A stretch of DNA of 64,000 bases from Chamaea fasciata (Eukaryota > Chordata > Aves > Passeriformes > Sylviidae). Below, piece by piece: positions 1 to 10,444 of the stretch. The notes under the pieces are model-generated. The model did no database searches. It saw only the letters and a program-made list of their open reading frames with translations, and had not been told where the DNA came from. The DNA lies in contig JARCOQ010000025.1 of assembly GCA_029207755.1 (NCBI GenBank), forward strand, positions 6,224,739-6,288,738, given 5' to 3'. The translations under genes were made by a program, and so were the position numbers. How positions within the stretch are numbered: the stretch's first letter is position 1; every line of letters begins with the position of its first letter.

Positions 1-149
1 GGGTGCCCAGAGGTGGGGAGGTGTTTGCAGTCTTGGCTTGTAGTTAAAGCCCAGTGGGAGGAATGTGTCGGTGCAGTTTGACATGGCCCAGCTGTGGCCG
101 GCTGAGCTCTGCAGCTCGGCTGGGTTGGGCTCCCCCTCTGCTCCCACCA

Positions 150-268
150 AGAATCAGCATGGAATGGTTTGGATTGGAGGAGACCTTAAAGCTCATCTTG
201 TTCCACCTTCCACTGGCCCAGGTTGCTCTAAGCCCTGTCGTTGAACGCTTCCAGGGATGGGGATAACT
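150..268 (-). mobile_element. CR1 LINE 3'-end fragment
   Basis: Reads like the reverse complement of an avian CR1 3' end: a degenerate GAATGGTTTGGATTGGA opening, then a TTCCACC segment, then CCAGGTTGCTC and TTCCAGGGATGG. Truncated and diverged. Confidence 0.65.
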
Positions 269-1032
269 ATTCCAAAAGCAGAGGTTGATGCTGGGAGGCC
301 AGGGACAGCCCTTTCGGGGTGTGTTGGTAGCACCACACCTGTGTTCACCCTCTCAAAACCCCTATCAGTGCTTTTAGGTGGCACCTCTCCAAGCAGGCAT
401 GCCCAGCAGTGCCAAGTAATTAACAGCTTTTCACCTACTCCCTGCTTTTTTAGCAGCTTGTGGATCATTAAGCCTCCAGTTTGGCAGCTACCCAGGTTTA
501 ATTGGTTTCCATCTAAACTCTTCACTTTCTGTGATTCTCTTGTTGGACCGGTGGGACAGACAGGGATCAGCCTCGCTGCAGCTCAGAGTTAGGGGCTCCA
601 CAGGGGATTGAGTTCTGTTTTTTCTAAAGTTATAAACATTGTGGTTGAGCAAATGAGAATGGGGAGTGTTCTGAGAAGCACAACAGAGGCAGAAATCCCT
701 TTTTGGGGCAGGACTTGGGCTCCTTTATCAAATTAAGTGCTTTCTCCTATTCATCACACCCTCGGTTTTACATGGTGTTTTTGAAGTGGAGATGGGAAGT
801 CAAGTCTTTACCATCCCCAAAAACTTCCCCCCTCTAGATTCTAGCAGGACCCACTGCTCTGGGCTGTGTGGTGGCTGTAAGGAGGGGTCTAGTGGCACTT
901 GGTGTGGGGGGCAGATGGCCCAGGCTCAGGTAGGGTTGGGAGCTGCAGCACAAAGGGCTCAGGTACCGCCCTGGTGTGGAGACCCAAACCTGCCTCCCTC
1001 ACTTGGCAGAGGCCCTGCTGCTCCCCCACAGA

Positions 1033-1090
1033 GGGGGGGGACAGGGGGGACGGGGGATGGTTCTGGAAGCTCCTGCAGAGATGGGGGGTC
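1033..1090 (+). other. G-run cluster (possible G-quadruplex)
   Basis: Runs of 8, 6 and 5 G lie within 26 bases (1033-1058), and a further G6 follows at about 1083. This satisfies a loose G-quadruplex pattern. It lies inside the putative CSRP1 3'UTR; no function can be assigned. Confidence 0.4.
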
Positions 1091-1267
1091 AGGAAGCTGC
1101 TGCAGAGGTGTGAGCTGGGGTTGCTGCAGGGTTGGAGGGGTCAGGGGCTGCTGCCTTCTCTGTGAGCGTGCAGGGGACATCTCAGTGAGTGCTGCTGCTG
1201 GGACATCTCAGCTGGATGTACCCCAGATGGGATCGTGCCCAGGTAGTCCAGGTAGTGCTGCTTGGTC

Positions 1268-1273
1268 AATAAA
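1268..1273 (+). terminator. polyadenylation signal AATAAA
   Basis: Canonical AATAAA followed within about 25 bases by a T-rich stretch (TCTTTATTTAGTCC). It is the best candidate for the 3' end of the gene upstream of PHLDA3. Confidence 0.45.
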
Positions 1274-1299
1274 GCTACAATGAGTCTTTATTTAGTCCC

Positions 1300-1755
1300 T
1301 TCCTCATGCAACTGTAGAGGTTCTGTCAAAGAGTGGGGAGGAGCAGGAGCCCCTCTGCTCTGGAGCCAGGCTGGGAGAGCTAGGGATGTCATCTGGAGAA
1401 AACTCCAGGGAGACCTCAGAGCCCCTTCCAGGGCCTAAAGGGGCTCCAGGAGAGCTGGAGAGGGACTTTGAACAAAGACCTCGAGGGACAGGACAACGGG
1501 GAATGGCTTCCCACTGCCAGGGGGCAGAGTTAGATGGGATGTTGGTAAGGAATTCTCCCCTGTGAGGGTGGGGTGGCCCTGGCACAGAGTGCCCAGAGAA
1601 GCTGTGGCTACCCCTGGATCCCTGGAAATGTCCAAGACCAGGTTGGACAGGGTTTGGAGCGACCTGGGATAGTGGAAGGTGTCCCTGCCCATGGCAGGAG
1701 GTAGAACGGGGTGGTTCTTAACCTTTCAACCCAAACCAGTCTGTGGTTCTATGAG
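1300..1755 (+). mobile_element. CR1 LINE 3'-end fragment
   Basis: A forward CR1 tail of about 450 bp. It includes GGGGCTCCAGGAGAGCTGGAG, the GACAGG...GGCTTCCCACTGCC segment, GGTTGGACAGGGTTTGGAGC, GGAAGGTGTCCCTGCCCATG, and a decayed TTCTATGA end. The same family recurs at 14.15, 16.39 and 58.6 kb. Confidence 0.85.
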
Positions 1756-2004
1756 GTACTGACATTTCACATGTGATGAACCCCAGAGATGCCAGTTCTA
1801 CTGGAGGCCTGGTCAAAGCCAGGAGAAAATGCTGGATTTGGGTTTTGGAGGGCTACAGAAAGATGTAGGTTAGAAGGGACCAGAAGTCTTAACTGCAAGC
1901 TCCTGCTTAAGGTAGAGCTCCAAAAGTCAAGTTGATCTGAGTATTTGGTGTCCACTCAGGTGCGGGAACCCTCTGAGGATGGAGTTCCCACCACTGTGGA
2001 TCTT

Positions 2005-2255
2005 GTCACAGTATTGTGCCACACAACGCTTAAAAGGGTTGTTTCATCACTGAAAGGACGGTCAGGCCCTGGCACAGCTGCCCAGGGCAGTGGTGGAGTC
2101 ACCATCCCTGGGGATGTTCGAAACACCTGTGGATGTGGCACGTGGGGACATGGGTTAGTGGTGAACATGGCAGTGCTGGGGGAGTGGTTGGAACTGATCA
2201 TCTTGTGACTTGGGAGGGCTTTTCCAACATCAATGATTTGTGAATCTCTCATTTT
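2005..2255 (+). mobile_element. CR1 LINE 3'-end fragment (second subfamily)
   Basis: Contains GCCCTGGCACAGCTGCCCAG, GTCACCATCCCTGGGGATGT and GTGGCACGTGGGGACATGG, then TTTTCCAACATCAATGATTT. This is the typical ending of a CR1 subfamily different from the one at 1.3 kb. Confidence 0.8.
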
Positions 2256-2645
2256 CCTGTTGTGCCCCTGTGCCTGGTGTCTCGTGTCCTTTTGCCAGGC
2301 AGGGCCACGTCTCCCTTCTCCACAACCCTTGTCTAGATAGTGGAAAACTGAAGTTCATCCTCCCCAAGTCCTCTTTTATCCTGCCCTGGTGAGTCTGCTG
2401 AGTTCCCAGCCCCAGAGGTCCCCGGTAAACCATGTCCCAGGACAGGGACCATGCCCTGAGGGTTTGCCCTGGGTGCCACACACCTGCTGACCCTGCACTG
2501 GTCACTCAGAATGGCTTAGGGAGTGACAGAGACCACCTTGGGGCACCAGGATGGGATCATGGGGGCTGCAGATCCTGACAGAGGCGTGAGGGGGGCTGGA
2601 GGAGGTGGCGGTGATGCCTAAAGAGGCGACCTGGAACAGAGGCTG
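2256..2645. other. intergenic, no feature seen
   Basis: Unique-looking, moderately GC-rich sequence. I see no splice-flanked homologous exon, repeat family or regulatory motif that I would defend. Confidence 0.6.
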
Positions 2646-2647
2646 GA

Positions 2648-2995
2648 CAGTGTTAAAGGACTAAAGGTATTTATTCAAAGGCCTTCAAAGGATACACCTT
2701 GGGCAGTACAAAAGCCTGGCTGTGGCTCGACCCAAGATGGACCCAAGACAGACACTGGGTCACGAGTTTTCACACTTTTATCAGTTTGGGTTCATTTACA
2801 TACTGGGGTTAATTGTCCAATTACAGCTTCAGGTTATGAAGTCCCATCCTCCCAGTTTGCTCTCCTCAGTTTGCTGCTGTTTTTACTTTTTGGGCCTGAA
2901 GCTGCAAAGGTGTCCTTGGTTCTGGGGCTGGAAAAGGATTGTTTGGTCTAATTACACTGTAAAGAGAACCTGCTAACACTTTATATGAAGTTCAG
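2648..2995 (-). mobile_element. possible ERV LTR or other AT-rich repeat
   Basis: This block is more AT-rich than its flanks. Read on the minus strand it carries an AATAAA near its end (TTTATT on + at about 2671) and a polypurine/T-rich layout like the U3-R of an avian solo LTR. I could not find clear TG...CA termini or a target-site duplication, so the class is uncertain. No retroviral protein is encoded. Confidence 0.3.
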
Positions 2996-2999
2996 AGTC

Positions 3000-5400
3000 A
3001 CACACTAAGGCAGTAGAGAATCTGGAAAATATGAAAGCTAAAACTTAAGGCATCAGTGGGACACAGCCCAGTAGAAGCAGGGTGGGACTAGTGCTTTTTG
3101 AGCATCTCCTGCCTGAGCTGCAGTTGGGACAGCTCCAACCATCTGCTACCCTCTGCTGATCAGCGAGCACGACAGGGCCCAGCCAGACGTGTATGCTCAC
3201 CTGTGCCCAGGTGCTGTCCAGCACCCTCTCGAGGCAGCAGGACTGTGCTGTGCTCCCACCCCTCAGGGACTGCCACCTGGAAAGGGGCTGTGGCACCCAA
3301 ACCTGCCCTTGAAGGGACAAACCAGCGGTTGGCTTGTGGCCAAGCACCCTGGAACCTGGAGGTGATGACATCACTTGAGGGGTCAGACTGGGGTGACATC
3401 CCCTCCGAGCCCTGTGGCCAGCAGGGCTGTGAGAGGGGATGTCACCTCGGGGCAGGGCTGAGCCCCAGCAGCCCATGGCCTGCCCTGAGGGGCCTCTGTG
3501 GATGGGATGAGCCATGGGCAGCCCATGGAGCAGAGCTCTTGGCTCGCCCACAGCCTGGCATCGTGGGTCCTGCTGCGTTTGCTGCAGGATAGGAGCTGCC
3601 ATGTCCCCCCCAGGCAGCCTGGCAGGATGAGACCCCTGCCCGGTGTGTCTAGGAATAGGCAGCTGGGGAAACAGGAGTGGAGAAGGACATTGTCAAAGCT
3701 CCTTCACACACAGGGCTGCGGGACCATCACCTTCCCTTGGTGGCTGGTGGAGAAGCAGGGACTGCAGAGAGTAGAGGGGCGGGGGTCTCGGGCAGAGGTT
3801 GGCAGCTCTTGGCTCTCCCCCGGGCTGTGAGGATGGAGCTGGATGGAGAGCCAGAAGTGCCCACGGACATCCCAGCTTACCAGAAGTGACAGTCCCAAAA
3901 CTACCCCCCCCCGAGCTCCCAAGGCTCAGCATCCCTGGAGCTGAGCGTTACCCCTGTGTGGGAAAACAGCCTTGGAGGGGGAACCCACACATTTGCTCTG
4001 CTCCTTCTGAAGTGCTGGGGTGCTCAGGGTAACCTCCAGGGCCGCCTGACGTCAGGAGCCCGGGTCTCCTGGGACACCCGGGATCTCTGCCAGCGTGGCG
4101 AGGTTGGCCCCAGGGAGCACGAACCAGTTCCTAGCTTCGCCAGCCGCCCTGCCCTCTTAATGAGGGATAATGAGGTGCATCTCATCAGCGCTGCAGACTT
4201 GCCCCCTGGCCACGGCGGCTGCCGGCAAAGCCCCCGGCAGGGACCGGGAGTGATGGAGGGCTGGGCCAGGAGGGACTCCAACCGGGGGCTCTGCGGGGCT
4301 GGGCTCTGCGAGGGGTGCATGAGTAGGGTGGGCCAGGGGGTGGGCGCTGGGACAGCGGCAGCGTGCCAGGGTGCCAGGGGCTGATCCAGCCGCCACCAGT
4401 GACTCCGGCACGTTCCCGGGGGGATTACTTCCCATTGCAGACCTCACCTGGGTGAAGGACCCACACTCTCAGCGTTTCAGGGGCACATTCAGCTGCCCAG
4501 CCACCTGTGACTGTCACCCACCCTGGCAGCCCACGGCCAGCACAAGTCCCCAGATGTGACCCCCGGCAGCCTGGCCCGGGGAACCCCTCGGTGCCAGGCG
4601 CTGGCACAGGAACAGACGGTGCTGCGGTGGCCGGGAACGAGACGGGCTGGAAAGGAGACGGTGTTTGGCTGCAGGGGAGGGAGGATCAGGCAGGACCAGG
4701 CTGCGCTGCCCCGGCCCCGCACCACGGCTCGGTCCCCCTGTACAGGTCACTTGAGGCTGGGGGATGCTGTTCCTTGCTGTGGGACAGCCTGCAGGCTTCA
4801 AGTCCCCGTCCCAGGGGTTTTGAGGGATGGGAGCTCTGTGTGCTGAGGTTGTGGCCCAGCACCCTTGGCTGAGTGGCTGGGAGGGTGGGTGTGTGTCAGG
4901 GGTTGTCCCCAGTGCTGCTGGCTGTTCTCTGCTTTTGTCTGGGCTGCACTCGGGGTCCCTAGAGCCCCTGCCTGGCTGATGCTGCATGCACAGCCTACTG
5001 TCCCAGCTGGCACTGCACCCCAGAAGCCCTTGCCTTGGCACTGCAGCCCATGGTGCCTTCTTGGTTGGCACTGTAACCCCCAGCCCGCCAAGCCTGGTGG
5101 CACTGCACTCTCTACCCCAGCCTGGGTAGCATTTTATGCAGTCCCCCGCCCAGTCGGCCCTGTGCCCCACAGCCCAGTGTCCCCTCCAGCACTGCACCCT
5201 ATATCCCTGTGTCCGTGGGGCTGCACCCCCAACAGTTGGTGCTGCACTCCCCAAGAGCTGCTCTTGCTCCTCCGACATCTGTCCCTGCAGCCCAGGCTAT
5301 GGTGCAAAAGTCCCCCAGCCCTGCCCCATCCCACACCCTGCACTGCTGCCATGCAGCCCCATCCCACACCCACCCTGCCTGTTCACACCAAGGCCCTGAG
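3000..5400. other. GC-rich intergenic 5' flank of PHLDA3
   Basis: No homologous exon is recognised. The long open frames on both strands follow from base composition. A perfect CRE lies at 4047. The stretch 4850-5350 is low in complexity, with recurring TGGCACTGCA-type words about every 50 bases, suggesting an old degenerate tandem repeat. Confidence 0.5.
4047..4054. promoter_or_regulatory. perfect CRE palindrome TGACGTCA
   Basis: A full consensus CREB/ATF site in a locally CpG-containing stretch about 1.8 kb before the PHLDA3 start codon. The match is exact, but use in vivo is unknown. Confidence 0.35.
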
Positions 5401-5836
5401 GCAACGCCTGCCCCCGGGCACCCCGAAAGCTCCTCCCGGGTGAAGCGGGGCTGCGCCGGGCCTGGCCGGGCTTCGCCTGGGCGTGAAGGGAGCCTGAGCG
5501 CAGGAGGGGCCAGGCGAGGCGGCAGGAATGCGAGTGGGAGAGCGGCCGGGCAAGTAGCGACAGCTCCTGGGAGCACGGATCCCACACGCGGCTCAGGCAG
5601 GGAGCGGAGCCCTGGCACGGGGCTGGCGGCCGGAATGGGGCACCCCGTGGCTCACCCCCTCTGAGAGCCGGAGCGGAGGGCGGCCAGTCCCCGGGCGCGG
5701 TGGCAGCACGGCCGCCGCGGGGGTCCCGGCCCTGCGGAGCTCGGCTCCGGTGCGGAGCGGCTGAACTCCCCCGGCGGGTAATGCCCGGCTGGGCCGGCAC
5801 GAGGGGCTGAGGATCCCGGGGGGACGAGGAGCCGCG
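5400..5836 (+). promoter_or_regulatory. PHLDA3: CpG-island promoter and 5'UTR of PHLDA3
   Basis: Visibly dense CpG and GC-rich sequence (for example around 5440-5560 and 5670-5830) runs directly into the PHLDA3 start codon and continues through the coding exon. There is no TATA box, as usual for a CpG-island promoter. I looked for a p53 response element, because mammalian PHLDA3 is a p53 target, and found no convincing one by eye. The transcription start cannot be placed from the sequence. Confidence 0.6.
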
Positions 5837-6188
5837 ATGACCCCTGAGAAGGTGCTGAGAGAGGGGGTGCTGGAGAAGCGGAGCGGGGGGCTGCTGCAGC
5901 TCTGGAAGAAGAAGCGGTGCCTGCTGACGGAGAAGGGGCTGCAGCTCTTCGAGCCCAAGGGCTCGCGGCGCAAGGAGCTGAGCTTCGCCCGCATGAAGGC
6001 TGTGGAGTGCGTGGAGTGGAAGGAGCGGCACATTTACTTCACGGTGGTGATGGACAACAGCCTTGAGATCGATTTCCGCTGCGCCCAGGAGGACCCGGGC
6101 TGGAATGCCGAGATCACCATGGGGCTCGTGCGCTTCAAGAACCAGCAGGCGATGCAGGAGGTGCGCGCCCGGCACAGCTGCCGAGCAG
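5837..6188 (+). CDS. PHLDA3: PHLDA3, pleckstrin homology-like domain family A member 3 (conserved core)
   Basis: Encodes a small protein that is almost only a PH domain. In mammals it binds membrane phosphoinositides and keeps AKT from them, acting downstream of p53. The first 117 codons align along their whole length with mammalian PHLDA3: [16 protein letters not shown] (about residues 10-25, basic lipid-facing strand), [15 protein letters not shown] (46-60), HIYFTVV (65-71), [18 protein letters not shown] (77-94) and [10 protein letters not shown] (96-105). The start is the first ATG, in a GCCGCG-ATG-A context. The reading frame stays open past the human stop position. Either the exon is read through to TAA at 6395-6397 (186 aa), or it is spliced at the AG|GTACC donor at 6188/6189 to an exon at 6559 (157 aa). 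The core is certain; the C-terminus is not. Confidence 0.93.
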
Positions 6189-6397
6189 GTACCGGAGCCA
6201 CCGTGGGTCAGGGGGAAGACCCAGGCCAGGATGAGGTCCCTGGCCACAGGTTCCCATCCCTGAGTGGTCTGGGGAATCACAAAGGGGATCCCATGGACCG
6301 GGGTGGCTCTGCAGGTTGCTGTTCCCATGTCCCCCTGCACTGGCTGGGACACCCCAGGGGTTTTGCCTCTCCGTATCCCTGGACAGGGACTTTCTAA
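6189..6397 (+). CDS. PHLDA3: PHLDA3 C-terminal extension, read-through model
   Basis: If the first exon is not spliced at 6188, the frame continues in register to a stop at 6395-6397. The first residues, GTGATVGQ, loosely resemble the short GTGT-type tail with which human PHLDA3 ends. The later part looks like ordinary noncoding sequence ([16 protein letters not shown]). Competes with the spliced model ending at 6680. Confidence 0.3.
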
Positions 6398-6558
6398 CGT
6401 CCTCCCTCCGTCTGGGGTGGCCTGAGGGATATGGGGCCCTTTGCCATCCTGCGTGTGGGATGGGGTGGGGATGGTGTCTGGCCCCACTCCCCAGTCCCCT
6501 CAGGATGTCCCATGTCGCAGCAGTGGCCGAGTGGGTGACAGGAGCCTTCTCTCTGCAG

Positions 6559-6680
6559 TGGTGCAGCTGGACGCAGCCCCGGTGGGACAGCCCAGGGAAT
6601 CGCAGCTTCCCAGGAGTCGGATGGAGATGGCGCTCGGTTCGGCAGTTGCTGGGGAGAATGGGATCCCTGCGGGCAAGTGA
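6559..6680 (+). CDS. PHLDA3: PHLDA3 second exon, alternative C-terminus
   Basis: A good acceptor (polypyrimidine then CTCTCTGCAG at 6551-6558) opens an exon that joins in frame to the donor at 6188. It would add about 40 residues (VVQLDAAPVGQPRESQ...) and stop at TGA 6678-6680. I do not recognise this tail in mammalian PHLDA3, and in related PHLDA genes the intron lies at or after the stop. It may therefore be 3'UTR instead. Confidence 0.35.
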
Positions 6681-8930
6681 GGTCACCGCTGTGCAGCCCG
6701 GGGATGAGGACAGTGCCCTGGGGAGGCCGGTGCTGGCGCTGGCTCTCCCCGTGCCGCGGCAGGACAGAGGCGCCGCAAGAGCTGGGCTGGCACAGCCGCC
6801 TCCCCTTGGCACGGTGGGGCAAAGGACACAGGCAGGGCCACCAGCTGGCGCTTCAGACAAGGCAGGAGGTGACATCCCTGTCCGGGGCCCCACCACCCTT
6901 CATTCAGCTGACACGTGCAGGACCTTGGTGCACTGGTGGGGACCCCAAGCCTCTCCTGCAGGACAGGGGATGGATGAGACTATGCCTGAAGGATCCGTGC
7001 CACAGGGAGCTCGGCCTGTGGGACAGTGACACTGGGACAAATGGGTGTGGCTGGGTCCCGCTTTTGAAAAGGGCTCGAAGAGCTGCTGCTGCAGCAGGGA
7101 CCCCTCAGCAGGGCACTGAACCAATGGCGTGGTGACACAGCTGTGCTGCTGGACATTGTCTCACCCTGGGATGTCCTTGGGCTGTTGGGGAATGCTGGGG
7201 ACCCCAATTCCCTAAAATGTGTACCAAAAGTGTCCCTAAACAGGACTTTCAGCTTCTTACCCTGGTGTTGCTTTGATTTGTGGGACCCCACAAGGGCACG
7301 GGAGAGCACAAATCCTGCCCAGAGCTTTGCCAGTCATGACCCCTAAACCAGCATCCCCCAGTGGGGCTCCAAAGCCCCCCACTGGCACCCCGAATCTCCC
7401 TGGTCAGCAGGCCCGCTGTGCCCGTGTCCGCAGGGATTCCCGCGGTGGTCTGTGCGCCGGTGACGCGGGAGCAGCGCTGTGCCTCTGCTGCAGGGAGGGC
7501 TGGCTCTGCCCCGACAGGCAGCGCAGACAGCTGCGCTTGGAGCCACCAGCGCGCTCCGCAAGCCGGAGCCTGAACCCAGCCCGGGCCGGAGGCGCTGCAG
7601 ATCCTGCCGGAGATTTCCCAGCCGCGTGGGAATCACGGAGTGCGGTGTCCTTATGCCCGGGGCCGCGGTAGCTGGCCCCAGCCCGCACCCCAGCCTGCAC
7701 CCCACGGGGTCTCGTCCCGTGCCAGGGCAGCGCCAGGTGGCTTTGGGGACGGTGGCATGGCTGGAGCCAGCTCACCGTGCAAAGCCAGGTTCTGCAGAGA
7801 CAGGCACCGGGGGGGGGTGGTGTGTGGTGTTTCCACCCAAGAAAGCCTCTGTGGCCAGCCGGTCCCCAGAGCTGCATTTACTGAGACCCCGGCTGGGAGT
7901 GGAGGGGGTGGGGGGAGCAGGCTGGGGGATGCAGATGAAGCCAGACCCCAACCCCGCACAGACAGAACTCTGCACCATTCCAGTGTCAGGACAGGGACAC
8001 GGGGGGCTCCAGGGATGGTGGGACCCTCCAAAGGACATGCTTCACGTGTGGTGCCTTGTGTGGACAAGCCCCAGACCAGGTCCCTGCACGTGTCTGGAGG
8101 GACTGGGGTGGTCAGGAAGGTGCTGGTGCTTACACAGCATTTCCAGGGCAAGGATCATTGTCCTGGGGTTTCCCCCTGAGTCCCCAGCTCCTGGAGTCAG
8201 GGGGTTCAGTGAGGCTCAATCAAAGCTGTGTGGGGATCCCAAGCTTGTGCCATGGCTGCTGCCAGGGTGGGGAGAGCAAGGGGATTCCCAAAATTACCAG
8301 TTTTATCCAGTGTGACTCCTCTTTTTCAAATTTTCTGTTCTCTTACTCCCTGTAAATAGATATTTTCTGTTTTCCAACTGCCAGCTAGGAACTAGCAGAG
8401 AAGATGATCAAGGAGGGTGTGTTAGCACCAGCCCTGGCCGTGGCACATCCCCAGGCACTGATGATGAGGCAGCAGAGAGGCCATGGTACACGGTACACAG
8501 ACAGCTGGGGAGAAATTCGGGCAGTCAATGGAAGGAGAGAACAATAAGAGAACACAAATCCCTGTGTCAGCATTTCAGGTCCAGGCACGGGGAAAGTCAA
8601 GCATTTCCATCCTCATCCCGAGCCCTTCATCCAGACCAACACACATCCAGGGTCCCTGCCTGGACCCCATATCCCCCAAGGACTTTAGAGCTCCCCAAGC
8701 CTCCAGATTTGGGACTTTCTTCTGAGCAGACACTCACACCTGCCTGACCCACCCTCAGTGGATGGATTCCCAGCCTGACCCTGGAGCAGAGGCTGGGGGG
8801 CAGAGCCCAGCTAGCGGCATGGGGGTGAAAGGTGTGGTGGCTTCATCTGCCCCTGGGAGGGCTGAATGTCTCTGCAGAGGAAAAGTCACCCCGAGACTGA
8901 AAAACAAATAAACAGCCCAGAGACCCAGGC
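6681..8930 (+). other. PHLDA3 3'UTR and/or downstream flank
   Basis: No coding homology. The first AATAAA downstream is at 8907-8912 (CAAATAAACAG), a possible PHLDA3 poly(A) signal, though 2.2 kb is long. A CpG-dense patch sits at 7430-7690. Confidence 0.35.
7430..7690. promoter_or_regulatory. CpG-dense patch downstream of PHLDA3
   Basis: A locally dense CpG stretch (GACGCGGGAGCAGCGC, GCGCGCTCCGCAAGCCGGAG, GGGGCCGCGGTAGC) between less CpG-rich flanks. No homologous coding exon is seen in any frame. It could be a regulatory CpG island or an unrecognised promoter. Confidence 0.35.
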
Positions 8931-10397
8931 AGGGAGTGGAGCAGGGCCAGGGCCAGAGGAAGTGGTGCCAGCACACTCCCAGGCAGCCTGGAAAGCAGGA
9001 GAGGACCCAAGGGAAGCATTTCTAATGCCCCCGGAGGTGGGGAAGGTGAGGCACAATAGGGGGATGGGGGTGGATTTGTGGCCCCTCAGCTCTCCAGCAC
9101 ATGGACTCCAGTGGTGAGGAGGGGCTGGTCAGATGCCCCTGGGCCCCCAGGGAGAGCCCCAGAGAGCAGAGAGGTGCCCCAGAGCACCCAGAGTTCAAAG
9201 GCAGAGCCTGAAAATCTGGCTCTGCTCCAGCAGCCATCCCCACACTTCTCTGAGGGTGCCCTGGTGCTGAGGCTGCTCTGGGGGGCTGCCCTGTGCCCCC
9301 CACCCTGGGTAGGGGCTCTGCCAGCACCCACAGGGACTGGCACCCGTCCTGCAGCACCCCGAGGGTGCAGGGGCGAGGAGTTTTTTCCACCGGATGACAT
9401 CCCAGGTCTGGCTTTGAGATCAGTTTGGGGCTGGCTGGATGCCCTGAGTGCCAGGGAGGGCAGTGGGGTCACAGTGCTGAAACAGGGAGGTGCAGCCTCA
9501 TAGTGCCAATGCTTTTGTCAGGTGGGACCATGTGTGGGACCTCCTCCATCACCAAGTGCCCTGTGGAGAGCCTGGCACTGCCTTGCTTCGCCTGGGATCA
9601 TCCTTGGGCTTGTGGGTGGTTCCTCTTTAGATTAAAAAAAAAAAAATCACAGCTGTATCAAGTAGCATTCTGCTTTTTGGCTTTAAGTCAACTGTCCAAC
9701 TTCCTCCTGATGCTCCTAAAATGATGTCATTGTTGACCACCCTTTATTACTATTCCTAAATCACTGGATTTTGGTTTGGGACCCAACACCTGCCCAGAGC
9801 TCTGCTATGTCTGTGTGTCCACCCTGCAGGGGAGCAGAGGCCGGGATGTCCCCAGCACTGCTGTGGGGAGCTTGGCCATCTCCAATCAATCCTCCTGCAT
9901 CTGGGTGTAGGAAGAAATAACTGTCCTTGTACCACAGATCCTTGTACCACAGATCTTGGGGTGCTGAGGGGGTCAGGGCAGGGGTTGCAGGGATTACACA
10001 TTAATTCCCCAACCACAGGGTGCTGCTGGAGTGTCTTGGACTGGGTGGGAACTGTGGTTCCCAGGGGGTCGGGAGCTGTGGCTGTGACATTCCCCAGCAG
10101 TGGAGCTGAGGTTGTAGGAGCCCATGGAAGGTCAGGGACTCACCAGGAAGAAACAAAACCAGGGCCATTGCTGGAGCTGCAGGGGGAACAGCCAGCACAT
10201 CCCAGCACCTGTCTGTCCCTCACCCTCCCCAAGCAGGAGCCCTTGGGTGGCTCTGGGTGTGGGGGTGGCCCAGCCCAAAGTGGATACTGAGATGTGTCTC
10301 AGAGACAGATGTAAAGGTCTGCAAACCCCCTGAAAATGTCCAAAAACTCTGTCAGGGTCCCTGCCCGGGCCAGAAATTTTGGATTATTTGGAATAGT

Positions 10398-10399
<2 letters not shown>
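8931..10399. other. intergenic, nothing recognised
   Basis: Only an A13 run at about 9630 and a 15-base direct duplication (CCTTGTACCACAGAT twice, about 9926-9956) stand out. Confidence 0.5.

Positions 10400-10443
<44 letters not shown>
10400..10443. repeat. T44 homopolymer
   Basis: An uninterrupted run of 44 T. It could be the reversed A-tail of an old retroposed sequence, but I see no target-site duplication or recognisable body to its right, so it is listed only as a repeat. Confidence 0.9.

Positions 10444-10444
<1 letters not shown>

Larger units (their letters stand above)
1..1285 (+). other. CSRP1: probable 3'UTR tail of CSRP1 (inferred)
   Basis: No coding exon is visible here. The stretch ends at an AATAAA at 1268-1273 in the context TGGTCAATAAAGCT, which resembles the 3' end of mammalian CSRP1 mRNA as I remember it. 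In human 1q32, CSRP1 is the neighbour of PHLDA3 in the same orientation and on this side. The LIM-domain coding exons would lie before the window. A CR1 fragment at about 150-268 would sit inside the UTR. This call rests on synteny plus one short sequence context and is tentative. Confidence 0.35.

Noticed and set aside
5297..6487. 396-codon open frame antisense to PHLDA3
   Set aside because: It mirrors the GC-rich PHLDA3 exon and CpG island; PHLDA3 on the + strand is clearly homologous, and the antisense product has no recognisable domain.
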